26,919 nucleotides of DNA from WHSW01 sp036794585. Lineage in GTDB: Bacteria; Actinomycetota; Thermoleophilia; Solirubrobacterales; 70-9. This document shows, one piece after another, positions 1 through 6,543 of this stretch. Position 1 is the first letter of the stretch. Every line of letters begins with the position of its first letter. The notes under the pieces are model-generated. The model made no database searches. It was not told the origin of the DNA and worked only from the letters and a program-made list of their open reading frames with translations. The DNA lies in NCBI GenBank assembly GCA_036794585.1, contig DAIRGH010000033.1, positions 1-26,919 on the forward strand. Direction: 5' to 3'. The position numbers and the translations under genes were made by a program.

Positions 1-186
1 CGCGGTGCGCGCGACGCCGGCGCCGTGGAGGCGACGCTCGCCGAGCTGCGGCGCGCGGCCGCGAACGAGGGCGAGAACCTGATGCCGCACTTCCTCGCTG
101 CGGCCCGTGCCCGCGCTTCGGAGGGAGAGATGGTCGCCGCCCTCCAGGAGGTCTTCGGCACCTACACCGAGCAGCCGCAGTTCTAG
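1..186 (+). CDS. Methylmalonyl-CoA mutase large subunit, C-terminal fragment
   Basis: The frame is open from the first base and ends in TAG at 184-186, giving the last 61 residues of a protein that starts outside the window. The segment ENLMPHFLAAARARASEGEM followed by ALQEVFGTY is typical of the end of the substrate-binding (TIM-barrel) part of acyl-CoA mutases, where the chain passes to the B12 domain. Here it stops instead, and a separate B12-binding protein is encoded at 582-998, so the enzyme appears to be the split type with catalytic and cobalamin domains on different polypeptides. It would isomerise methylmalonyl-CoA and succinyl-CoA (or a related acyl-CoA pair such as isobutyryl/butyryl-CoA). 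The fragment is too short to settle the substrate. Confidence 0.8.
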   Translation, partial: RGARDAGAVEATLAELRRAAANEGENLMPHFLAAARARASEGEMVAALQEVFGTYTEQPQF

Positions 187-193
187 CCCGCTG

Positions 194-568
194 GTGACGG
201 ATGCTCCGAAACTGATCCTCGTCGCTGACGACGATGACGACGTGCGCGAGCTCGTCGTCTTCCGGCTCGAGCGGGCCGGCTACGACGTCGTCACCGCCGC
301 GGACGGCGCGCAGGCGGTCGAGGTCGCCTGCGACCGTCACCCCGACCTGTGCGTGATCGACGTGATGATGCCGAAGCTCAACGGCTACGAGGTGACGCGC
401 AGGCTGCGCGAGACCGACGGCCTCAACACCGTGCCTGTATTGCTGCTGACCGCGAGCGTGCAGGAGGCGGCGGTCGCCGAGGGCTTCGAGGCCGGCGCCG
501 ACGACTACATCAAGAAGCCGTTCTCCCCACAGGAGCTGCTGGAAAGAATCGCGGCAGTGCTGGCGTAA
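194..568 (+). CDS. Stand-alone response regulator receiver domain protein
   Basis: The product is a 124-residue single-domain receiver of the CheY type with no output domain. Visible elements are the acidic cluster at residues 12-16, the phosphoacceptor Asp56 in CVIDVMMPKLNGYE, the switch Thr86 in LLLTAS and the invariant Lys108 in IKKPF. I chose the GTG at 194 because it lies 7 nt after the preceding stop and leaves only a few residues before the first beta strand; an upstream ATG at 107 would overlap the mutase gene and add a non-homologous Arg/Ser-rich stretch. The gene sits between the two mutase subunit genes with gaps of 7 and 13 nt, so it is probably co-transcribed with them. No histidine kinase is nearby. 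Its partner and output are unknown. Confidence 0.88.
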   Translation: MTDAPKLILVADDDDDVRELVVFRLERAGYDVVTAADGAQAVEVACDRHPDLCVIDVMMPKLNGYEVTRRLRETDGLNTVPVLLLTASVQEAAVAEGFEAGADDYIKKPFSPQELLERIAAVLA

Positions 569-581
569 TACGCTCTTCGCG

Positions 582-998
582 ATGAACGAGCAGGCCGGCT
601 CCCGCAAGATCCGCGTTGTCGTCGCCAAGCCGGGCCTGGATGGCCACGACCGCGGCGCGAAGATCATCGCGCGGGCCCTGCGCGACGCGGGCATGGAGGT
701 GATCTACACGGGCCTTCACCAGACGCCCGAGCAGATCGCCGAAACGGTGATTCAGGAAGACGCCGACGCGATCGGCCTCTCGATCCTCTCCGGCGCCCAC
801 ATGACCCTCGTGCCGAAGGTGGTCTCGCTGCTGCGCGACCAGGGGGTGGAGGACGTTGTGATCACCGTTGGCGGCACGATTCCGGCCGACGACGTGCCCG
901 AGCTGAAGCGGCTCGGCGTCGCCGAGGTCTTCACCCCTGGCGCCTCGACCGACGAGATCGTCGATTTCGTCCGCAACGCCGTTTCCGAACGGGTCTGA
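582..998 (+). CDS. Cobalamin-binding subunit of methylmalonyl-CoA mutase (B12-binding domain protein)
   Basis: This 138-residue protein is a complete B12-binding domain of the acyl-CoA mutase family. The base-off/His-on signature is present as D20-G-H22-D-R-G25, where His22 would be the lower axial cobalt ligand. It is followed by the S67-I-L segment and the GGTIP loop (G97-P101) that surround the buried nucleotide tail. The length matches small mutase subunits such as those of isobutyryl-CoA mutase or archaeal and thermoleophilic methylmalonyl-CoA mutases. It would pair with the large subunit whose end is at 1-186. ATG at 582 follows the receiver-gene stop by 13 nt without a clear Shine-Dalgarno sequence. 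MCM and ICM small subunits cannot be told apart here. Confidence 0.88.
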   Translation: MNEQAGSRKIRVVVAKPGLDGHDRGAKIIARALRDAGMEVIYTGLHQTPEQIAETVIQEDADAIGLSILSGAHMTLVPKVVSLLRDQGVEDVVITVGGTIPADDVPELKRLGVAEVFTPGASTDEIVDFVRNAVSERV

Positions 999-1015
999 AG
1001 GGGAAAACGGTCCCG

Positions 1016-1033
1016 ATTGACTGGTCAGTCAAT
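1016..1033. promoter_or_regulatory. Perfect 8-2-8 inverted repeat, probable operator of the etf operon
   Basis: The arms ATTGACTG (1016-1023) and CAGTCAAT (1026-1033) are exact reverse complements around a GT centre. The site lies 52 bp upstream of etfB and just upstream of a -10-like TAATAT at 1048-1053, so a bound protein would overlap the polymerase site. Length and symmetry fit TetR-family operators. In Bacillus a TetR-type FadR controls an operon containing etfB and etfA through an inverted repeat of similar geometry. The binding protein here is not identified. Confidence 0.6.
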
Positions 1034-1047
1034 GGGTAACTCTCCGC

Positions 1048-1053
1048 TAATAT
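1048..1053 (+). promoter_or_regulatory. Putative -10 element (TAATAT) of the etf operon
   Basis: TAATAT stands out as AT-rich in a GC-rich background, 32 bp before the etfB start. A TTGACT inside the inverted repeat (1017-1022) resembles a -35 box but lies 25 bp away, too far for a standard sigma-70 spacer. The TCAGTC at 1025-1030, 17 bp away, is a poor -35. The call rests on the -10 alone. Confidence 0.4.
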
Positions 1054-1070
1054 GCCCGCCGCTCATTCCT

Positions 1071-1077
1071 AAGGAGG
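1071..1077 (+). promoter_or_regulatory. Strong ribosome binding site fixing a TTG start for etfB
   Basis: AAGGAGG ends 7 nt before TTG at 1085, ideal spacing. The TTG codon begins the MKICCLVKEVPD segment that opens EtfB proteins, so this site decides the rare TTG start. It is one of the few full Shine-Dalgarno sequences in the window. Confidence 0.85.
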
Positions 1078-1084
1078 CCTCGAC

Positions 1085-1876
1085 TTGAAGATTTGCTGTC
1101 TGGTCAAGGAGGTTCCCGACGCCGCTGTCCAGAAGCGGATCGATCCCGGGACCAAGCGGCTCGACCGCTCCGGTGAGAAGAACCTCAACCCGTTCGACAC
1201 CCATGGCATCGAAGCCGCGATGCAGATCCGCGAGGGCGGCAACGCCGAGGTCGACGAGATCGTCGCGGTGACCATGGGGCCGGAGTCCGCCGTGCGGGCA
1301 CTGCACAAGGCCGTCGCGCTCGGGGCGGACCGCTCGGTGCACCTCACCGACGGCGCGCTCGAGGGCTCGGACGTGAACGCAACCGGCTACGCGCTGGCGA
1401 AGGTGCTCGAATCGGAGCAGCCCGACCTGGTGCTGCTCGGCCAGCAGTCGGACGACGGCGAGTGCTACACGATCGGCGCCGTGGTCGCCGACCACCTGAA
1501 GATGCCGTCGCTGACCCAGGTGATCAAGATCGAGGTCGAGGACGGAAAGCTGATCTGCGAGCGCCAGGCCGAATACGGCTACGACACGGTCGAGGTCGAC
1601 CTGCCGGCCGTGATCTCGGTCGGCGACGCGATCAACGAGCCGCGCTATCCCAGCCTGAAGGCGATCATGGGCGCGAAGAAGAAGCCGCTCGACACCAAGG
1701 GCACCGGCGACGTCGGGATCGACGCCGGTGAGGTCGGCGAGGGGGGCTCGAAGACGCAGGTGCTGGAGATCAACCCGCCGCCCCAGAAGGAGGCCGGCGA
1801 GGTGTTCGAGGACGAGGACACGGCCGAGACGGTCGAGAAGATCGTCGCCTGGCTCGACGAAAGGAAGCTGATCTAA
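1085..1876 (+). CDS. etfB: Electron transfer flavoprotein subunit beta
   Basis: The 263-residue product carries the AMP-binding half of ETF, the soluble heterodimer that accepts electrons from acyl-CoA dehydrogenases. It opens with the typical MKICCLVKEVPDA, has the NPFD segment near residue 37, and shows the beta-subunit signature around residues 159-179 (ERQAEYGYDTVEVDLPAVIS). Length is normal for the family. Translation starts at TTG behind a full Shine-Dalgarno site. etfA follows with no spacer and the quinone oxidoreductase after that, so the whole electron path from acyl-CoA dehydrogenase to the membrane is encoded in one operon. The inverted repeat at 1016-1033 suggests control by a TetR-type, possibly acyl-CoA-responsive, repressor. 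Confidence 0.95.
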   Translation: MKICCLVKEVPDAAVQKRIDPGTKRLDRSGEKNLNPFDTHGIEAAMQIREGGNAEVDEIVAVTMGPESAVRALHKAVALGADRSVHLTDGALEGSDVNATGYALAKVLESEQPDLVLLGQQSDDGECYTIGAVVADHLKMPSLTQVIKIEVEDGKLICERQAEYGYDTVEVDLPAVISVGDAINEPRYPSLKAIMGAKKKPLDTKGTGDVGIDAGEVGEGGSKTQVLEINPPPQKEAGEVFEDEDTAETVEKIVAWLDERKLI

Positions 1877-2857
1877 ATGGCCGGAGGCATCCTGGTCTAC
1901 GCCCTCCACGACGACGAGGGCAACTTCAACAACAACTCGCTCGGGGCGATCTCCGAGGCGGCCAAGCTCGCGGGCGATCTCGGAACCGAGGCGGCGGCAG
2001 TGGTCGTCGGCGAGGTCTCCGACGACGCCGCGGCGGGACTCGGCAAATACGGCGCCAAGCGCGTCTTCCGTGCCGGCTCGGCGCCTGAGGGCCTGGCCCA
2101 GCCGATCGTCGACGTGATGGCGAAGGTGATCGCCGACGAGGGCTTTGGCTATGCGCTCTTCGGCGGCGGCCTGCTCGGCTTCGAGATCGGCGCCGGTCTG
2201 ACTGCGCGCCTGAACGCCGGGGTGACAATGGAGGTGACCGCGGTCAAGGTCGCTGACGGCAAGCTGATCGCCGAGCGTCCCGTGCTGCAGGACTCGGCGA
2301 TCGTCGACGTCGGCTACGTCGGCGAGCCGGGGATCATCATCGGCCGCCTCAACGCCTTCGACACGAGCGAGGGCGGCGACGGTCAGGCCGAGGTAGTCGA
2401 CGTCGAGGTCGAACTCTCGGAGTGGTCGAACAAGGCGCGCATGCGCCAGCGCGGCGAGCAGCGTGGCGCGGACGTCAACATCGAGGACGCCGACATCCTC
2501 GTCGGCGGCGGTCGCGGGCTGGGCGAGAAGGACAACTTCAAGCTCGCCGAGGAGCTCGCCGAGGCGCTCGGCGGCGCCGTGGCCGCGACTCGCGCGGTCG
2601 TCGACGCCGGCTGGTATCCGTACGCGGCCCAGATCGGCCAGACCGGCAAGACGGTGGCGCCGAAGCTGTATCTCGCGGCCGGGATCTCGGGCGCGATCCA
2701 GCACAAGGTTGGGATGCAGAGCTCCGAGAACATCCTCGCCATCAACAAGGATCCGAATGCGCCGATCTTCGAGTTCTGCGACCTCGGCGTGGTCGGCGAC
2801 CTCCACAAGATCCTGCCCAAGCTGACCGAGGCGGTCAAAGCCAAGAAGGGCGGCTGA
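1877..2857 (+). CDS. etfA: Electron transfer flavoprotein subunit alpha
   Basis: The product has 326 residues. The N-terminal half is the alpha/beta domain that packs on EtfB. The C-terminal half holds the FAD: the family signature LYLAAGISGAIQHKVGM runs from residue 264, followed by AINKDPNAPIF and a final GDL(H)KILP helix, all standard FAD contacts. ATG at 1877 follows the etfB stop directly (TAA-ATG), a usual arrangement for stoichiometric subunits made by coupled translation. It carries electrons to ETF:quinone oxidoreductase, whose gene begins 6 nt downstream. Confidence 0.95.
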   Translation: MAGGILVYALHDDEGNFNNNSLGAISEAAKLAGDLGTEAAAVVVGEVSDDAAAGLGKYGAKRVFRAGSAPEGLAQPIVDVMAKVIADEGFGYALFGGGLLGFEIGAGLTARLNAGVTMEVTAVKVADGKLIAERPVLQDSAIVDVGYVGEPGIIIGRLNAFDTSEGGDGQAEVVDVEVELSEWSNKARMRQRGEQRGADVNIEDADILVGGGRGLGEKDNFKLAEELAEALGGAVAATRAVVDAGWYPYAAQIGQTGKTVAPKLYLAAGISGAIQHKVGMQSSENILAINKDPNAPIFEFCDLGVVGDLHKILPKLTEAVKAKKGG

Positions 2858-2863
2858 GCCGGC

Positions 2864-4561
2864 ATGGCGGTCGAGCCGGCGGAGTATCCGCCTCCGTTCG
2901 ACGATCACGAGCTGATCGCCGAGCCCACCGATCCCGAGGAAGAGCGGATCGAGGTCGGGGTCGCGATCGTCGGCGGCGGCCCAGCCGGTCTCGCCTGCGC
3001 GAACCGGCTGATGGACCTGCTCGCCGACGACCCGCAGCTCACCGAGAAGCTCGGCGAGGTGCCGGTGGCGGTGATCGAGAAGGGCAAGGCCTGCGGCGCG
3101 CACACGTTGAGCGGCGCCAACCTGCGCCCCTCGGCGATGAAGGAGCTCTTCCCGGACCTCGACCCGTCCGATTGGCCGTTCGCGTTCCAGAAGGTGACCA
3201 AGGACGCCGTCTACCTGCTCACCAAGCGCGCGGCGCTGCCGCTGAAGCCGATGCCGCCGAACTTCAGAAACCACGGCAACTACGTGATCTCGGTCGCAAA
3301 GCTGTCGCGCTTCCTCGCCGAGAAGGCCGAGGAGAAGGGCGCCTACATCCTCACCGAGACCGTCGCCGACAAGCTCCTGGTCTCCGACCGCATCGTCAGG
3401 GGCATCCGCTCGGGCGACCGCGGCCGCGGCAAGGACGGCGAGCCGCTCGGCAACTTCGAGCCGGGCAACGACGTGATCGCGAAGACGACCGTGCTCGCCG
3501 AGGGCACGCTCGGCCATCTGACCCAGGCGGCGCTCGACTACTTCGACCTCCACGGCGCGCTGCCGGTGCGCTGGGAGCTCGGCGTCAAGGAGGTCTGGGA
3601 GGTCGAAAAGCCGCTCGACCGCGTCATCCACACGATGGGCTGGCCGCTGCGCAAGCGGGCGAAGTGGAACGAGTTCGGCGGCAGCTTCATCTACCCGATG
3701 GGCGAGGACAAGCTCTGCATCGGCCTGGTGATCGGTCTCGACTACACCGACTCGACGCTCTCCTGCCACGACCTGCTCCAGGAGCTGAAGACGCACCCGT
3801 TCGTCAAGAAGATGCTCGAGGGCGGAAAGCGCGTCGCCTGGGGGGCGAAGACGATCCCGTCGGGCGGCTACTACTCGATGCCGCGCAGCCTCTCGGTCCC
3901 CGGGATGGCGATCGCCGGCGACGGGGCGAGCATGGTCAACGTGCCGACGCTGAAGGGCATCCATTACGCGATGCACGCCGGCATGTACGCGGCCGAGGCG
4001 ATCTACGAGGCGCTGAAGAACGACTCGCTCAGCCTCGAGAGCTACGACGAGCGGGTGCGGGCGTCGCAGATCGACCGCGACCTGTTCGCCTCGCGCAACA
4101 TGCGCGCCGTGTTCTCCAAGGGCTTCTTCCTCGGCGGCGCGCTCGCCAGCGCGATGACGATCAGCCAGGGGGCGTTTCCCGGCGGCAAGTGGAAGTACGA
4201 GCCCGACCCGGAGCTGCCGATGGCCGATGGCGGGGCCAACGAGCATTACCCCGAGCCCGACAACAAGCTCACTTTCAACAAGCTCGACTCGGTCTTTCTC
4301 TCCGGCAACGCGACGCGCGACGACGCGCCCAACCACGTCCGCGTCCAGAGCCACGTTCCGCTCGAGCTCGCGAAGACGTGGGTCAACCTGTGCCCGGCGC
4401 AGGTCTACGAGATCCCCGAGGACCAGCTCTCAAACGGCGCCGCCGAGGTCGACGTGCACGTCACCGCGTCCAACTGCGTGCAGTGCGGCGCGATCAACGC
4501 CAAGGGCGGGCGGCTGACGATGCCCGAGGGCGGCGACGGCCCGCTGTATCAGGAAGTCTGA
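2864..4561 (+). CDS. Electron transfer flavoprotein:quinone oxidoreductase (ETF dehydrogenase)
   Basis: This 565-residue flavoprotein would oxidise reduced ETF and reduce membrane quinone (menaquinone in most actinobacteria). The dinucleotide-binding motif GGGPAG is at residues 37-42 and a second FAD contact (GDGASMVNVPTLKGIHYAM) lies in the middle. The C-terminal ferredoxin-like domain begins at LCPAQVYE (Cys510) and continues with NCVQCGAINAKGG (Cys538, Cys541). Mitochondrial ETF-QO has C-x2-C-x2-C at this second site; here the last position is Ile544, so one of the four expected cluster cysteines is absent. The rest of the domain, including MPEGGDGP, is intact and in frame, so this is not a frameshift. 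The gene is 6 nt after etfA. Confidence 0.93.
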   Translation: MAVEPAEYPPPFDDHELIAEPTDPEEERIEVGVAIVGGGPAGLACANRLMDLLADDPQLTEKLGEVPVAVIEKGKACGAHTLSGANLRPSAMKELFPDLDPSDWPFAFQKVTKDAVYLLTKRAALPLKPMPPNFRNHGNYVISVAKLSRFLAEKAEEKGAYILTETVADKLLVSDRIVRGIRSGDRGRGKDGEPLGNFEPGNDVIAKTTVLAEGTLGHLTQAALDYFDLHGALPVRWELGVKEVWEVEKPLDRVIHTMGWPLRKRAKWNEFGGSFIYPMGEDKLCIGLVIGLDYTDSTLSCHDLLQELKTHPFVKKMLEGGKRVAWGAKTIPSGGYYSMPRSLSVPGMAIAGDGASMVNVPTLKGIHYAMHAGMYAAEAIYEALKNDSLSLESYDERVRASQIDRDLFASRNMRAVFSKGFFLGGALASAMTISQGAFPGGKWKYEPDPELPMADGGANEHYPEPDNKLTFNKLDSVFLSGNATRDDAPNHVRVQSHVPLELAKTWVNLCPAQVYEIPEDQLSNGAAEVDVHVTASNCVQCGAINAKGGRLTMPEGGDGPLYQEV

Positions 4562-5172
4562 GCACGGACGAGGTCAACCTCCGCCTTCGCGACGACTCGC
4601 TCGTCAAGGTACGGCCGATCAGGCCCGAGGACCGCGCGCCGCTGCAGAAGGCGTTCAGCAGGCTGAGCGAGCAGTCGCGCTATCAGCGCTTCCTGACCGC
4701 GGTCAACGAGCTCTCCGAGTCCGACCTGGACTACCTGACCCGGGTCGACCACCACGACCACGAGGCGCTGATCGCCTGCGACACCGAAACCGGGGACCTG
4801 ATCGCGGTGGCGCGGTTCGTCCGGCTCGACGACCCGGCCAGCGCCGAGGCCGCCGTGACCGTGATCGACGAGTGGCAGGGCCGCGGGGCGGGCACCGCGC
4901 TCTGCAACCTGCTGGCCGAGCGCGCCCGCGAGGAGGGGATCGAGCGTTTTACCGCTCTCCTGCTCGCGGCCAACGATCAGATGCAGGACGTGCTCGCCAC
5001 GCTCGGCCCGGCGAAGGTCATCTCTCGCGACGCCGGCACGGTGGTGGTCGAGGTCGAGATTCCCGACGTCGGCATCGGCGAGCACATGGCCGGCGTGCTG
5101 CGGGTGGCCGCCGGCGGCACCGTCGAGCTGGCGACGCCGCCGTGGGGGCTGCAAGCGACCCCCAACTCCTGA
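4558..5172 (+). CDS. GNAT-family N-acetyltransferase
   Basis: The roughly 204-residue product begins with V-R-P-I-R-PED and has FSRLSEQSRYQRF, as in the acetyltransferase domains of Pat-type protein lysine acetyltransferases. The acetyl-CoA pyrophosphate loop is Q107-G-R-G-A-G112 inside VIDEWQGRGAGTALCNLLAE. It could acylate a metabolic enzyme, which would suit its place behind the etf genes, but the substrate is not visible. The start is uncertain: no ATG, GTG or TTG occurs in frame near the homologous N-terminus, and CTG at 4558 overlaps the ETF-QO stop by 4 nt (CTGA). A GTG inside the previous gene is the alternative. It ends 3 nt before the convergent hydrolase gene. Confidence 0.82.
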   Translation: MSTDEVNLRLRDDSLVKVRPIRPEDRAPLQKAFSRLSEQSRYQRFLTAVNELSESDLDYLTRVDHHDHEALIACDTETGDLIAVARFVRLDDPASAEAAVTVIDEWQGRGAGTALCNLLAERAREEGIERFTALLLAANDQMQDVLATLGPAKVISRDAGTVVVEVEIPDVGIGEHMAGVLRVAAGGTVELATPPWGLQATPNS

Positions 5173-5175
5173 GGC

Positions 5176-6039
5176 TCAGGCCGGCGCCGGCGCCCCCTCG
5201 GTCACGAACTCGGCGATCAGCTCGGCGACCCGGTCGGGCTGGTCGATCGGCACGAACGTCGACGCGTTCGGGATGTCCACGATCCGGGCGTCGGGCAGCG
5301 TCTCGGCCAGGCGCTCGGCGTGCGAGCGCTTGAAGAAGCGGTCGTCCGTTCCCCAGGCGAAGCGCACCGGCTTGTCGAAAGTGCGCAGCCGCTCGTCGGC
5401 CTCGATCAGGTCACGCTTGCGGATCCCGCGCAGGATCTTGGTGAGGTCTCGCTTGATCCCGGGATCGCTCGCTCCCGGCTCCAGCCACGAGTCGACGAGC
5501 GCCGGGTCGAGCTCGCCCTTGACGAGCGGCGCGAACGCCATCCGCCGCACGAAGCCGAAGCGAAACGGCATCTGCAGCGCCGAGACCCCTCCCGGTAGCC
5601 GCGCGACCATCGGCAGCCCGTTGAACGGAAACGGCGGGAAGTGCTCGAACGTGTCGCAGTTGGTGAGGATCAACCGCTCGACGCGATCCTGGTGGGCCGC
5701 CGTCAGCATCTGCGAGACCGCCCCGCCGGTGTCGTTGCCGACGATCGTTGCGCTGTCGAGGCCGAGCGCGTCCATGAACGAGACGATCACCTCGGCGGCG
5801 CCGGGCGGGCTGAGCTCGGCGTCGGCGTTCATCGGCGTGCGGTGCGCGCCCATCGGCCAGTCGGGGACGAGGCAGCGAAAGCGGTCGGCCAGCTTGGGCG
5901 CGACGCCGTCCCAGAGCCGGCCGTCGACCAGCAGGCCGTGGACGAACAGGATCGGCTCGCCCTCGCCGTACTCGCGGTAGGCGACCTGGCCCTGCGGAAG
6001 CTGGGCGGTCGCGCGGGCGCTGTTGTTGGAGTGCGTCAT
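5176..6039 (-). CDS. Alpha/beta hydrolase with Asp nucleophile, haloalkane dehalogenase/epoxide hydrolase-like
   Basis: The 287-residue protein has the oxyanion motif FVHG (His34-Gly35), a nucleophile elbow G-N-D103-T-G-G and the acidic segment WGTDDRFF. An Asp nucleophile is typical of haloalkane dehalogenases, fluoroacetate dehalogenases and epoxide hydrolases rather than Ser esterases. The catalytic His usually found before the last helix is replaced by Thr261 in IPNASTFVPIDQPDRV. ATG at 6039 is preceded by AGGAGG (complement of 6045-6050) with 5 nt spacing and overlaps the upstream gene's stop as ATGA. An upstream in-frame extension exists but belongs to that other gene. The substrate is unknown, and loss of His may mean altered or no hydrolysis. 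Confidence 0.85.
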   Translation of the reverse strand: MTHSNNSARATAQLPQGQVAYREYGEGEPILFVHGLLVDGRLWDGVAPKLADRFRCLVPDWPMGAHRTPMNADAELSPPGAAEVIVSFMDALGLDSATIVGNDTGGAVSQMLTAAHQDRVERLILTNCDTFEHFPPFPFNGLPMVARLPGGVSALQMPFRFGFVRRMAFAPLVKGELDPALVDSWLEPGASDPGIKRDLTKILRGIRKRDLIEADERLRTFDKPVRFAWGTDDRFFKRSHAERLAETLPDARIVDIPNASTFVPIDQPDRVAELIAEFVTEGAPAPA

Positions 6040-6509
6040 CGGTTCCTCCTGTTGATCGTCTGTTCCAATTGGATGCGGGCGAATCGAGGCCACGCCCGCG
6101 GGCTCATAAGCACGGCCTTGAGCAGCGGCGCCGGGTCGATGAAGGCAACCCGCTCGACGCAGAGCCCGTCGCGCAGCGTGATCCGGTCGACGGTCTCCAT
6201 CCGCACCGCCTTGCGCCCGACAGTGCCCTCGAGCACGAGGTCGATGAAGATCACGTCGCCGTCCGCGGCCCAGCCCCTGACCGTCCCGTGCAGGTCGGGG
6301 ATCATCGCGAACAGGGGCTCGGCGAAACCGCGGCGAAACTGCTCGTGTCCGACCAGGGTCGGCAGTTGAGGCTGGACCATCCGCACGCCCGGGTCGAGCA
6401 TTGGGAGAAAGTGCGCGACGAAGTCGTCGACCCCGCCGGGATCGCGCCAGCCGGCCTCGAAACCCCGGACCCACTCCTCGACGATGTTCTCCGGTCGTGC
6501 AACTAACAT
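6036..6509 (-). CDS. NTF2/SnoaL-like small protein
   Basis: The 157-residue product reads as a cone-shaped alpha+beta NTF2-like fold: an N-terminal helix (ENIVEEWVRGFEAGW), then alternating strands with VRMVQPQLPTLVGHEQFRRG, a GWAADGDVIFIDLVLEG strand pair and VDRITLRDGLCVERVAFIDP near the end. Such proteins are polyketide cyclases, ketosteroid-isomerase-like enzymes, limonene-epoxide hydrolase relatives or non-catalytic binders; I cannot choose among them. Its TGA overlaps the ATG of the downstream hydrolase (ATGA, 6036-6039), so the two are translationally coupled and probably act on the same compound. The ATG at 6509 lies inside an inverted repeat and has no Shine-Dalgarno sequence, suggesting a leaderless transcript. 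Confidence 0.72.
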   Translation of the reverse strand: MLVARPENIVEEWVRGFEAGWRDPGGVDDFVAHFLPMLDPGVRMVQPQLPTLVGHEQFRRGFAEPLFAMIPDLHGTVRGWAADGDVIFIDLVLEGTVGRKAVRMETVDRITLRDGLCVERVAFIDPAPLLKAVLMSPRAWPRFARIQLEQTINRRNR

Positions 6510-6523
6510 ACAGGCGGTACGTT
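6505..6523. promoter_or_regulatory. Imperfect inverted repeat between divergent genes, probable TetR operator
   Basis: AACATAC (6505-6511) and GTACGTT (6517-6523) match in 6 of 7 positions as an inverted repeat around AGGCG. A further ACATACATACA stretch lies at 6528-6537. The whole divergent region is only 34 bp between start codons, so one bound repressor would block both directions. The repeat covers the minus-strand start codon (CAT, 6507-6509). Confidence 0.5.
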
Positions 6524-6543
6524 CTAACATACATACAGTTTGA

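Noticed and set aside
1017..1053. TTGACT and TAATAT as a standard -35/-10 promoter pair
   Set aside because: The spacer would be 25 bp, well outside the 16-19 bp range. TTGACT is better explained as part of the inverted repeat.
1025..4354. Very long open frame on the minus strand (over 1,100 codons) opposite etfB, etfA and the quinone oxidoreductase gene
   Set aside because: It is a mirror of strongly GC3-biased plus-strand genes. The translation is Arg/Leu/Asp/His-rich without domains, while the plus-strand proteins are clear family members.
5168..5180. CCTGAG-G-CTCAGG palindrome at the convergent stops as a bidirectional terminator
   Set aside because: The centre is a single base, the usable stem is short once a loop is allowed, and there is no T-tract. 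The symmetry comes partly from two facing TGA stops.
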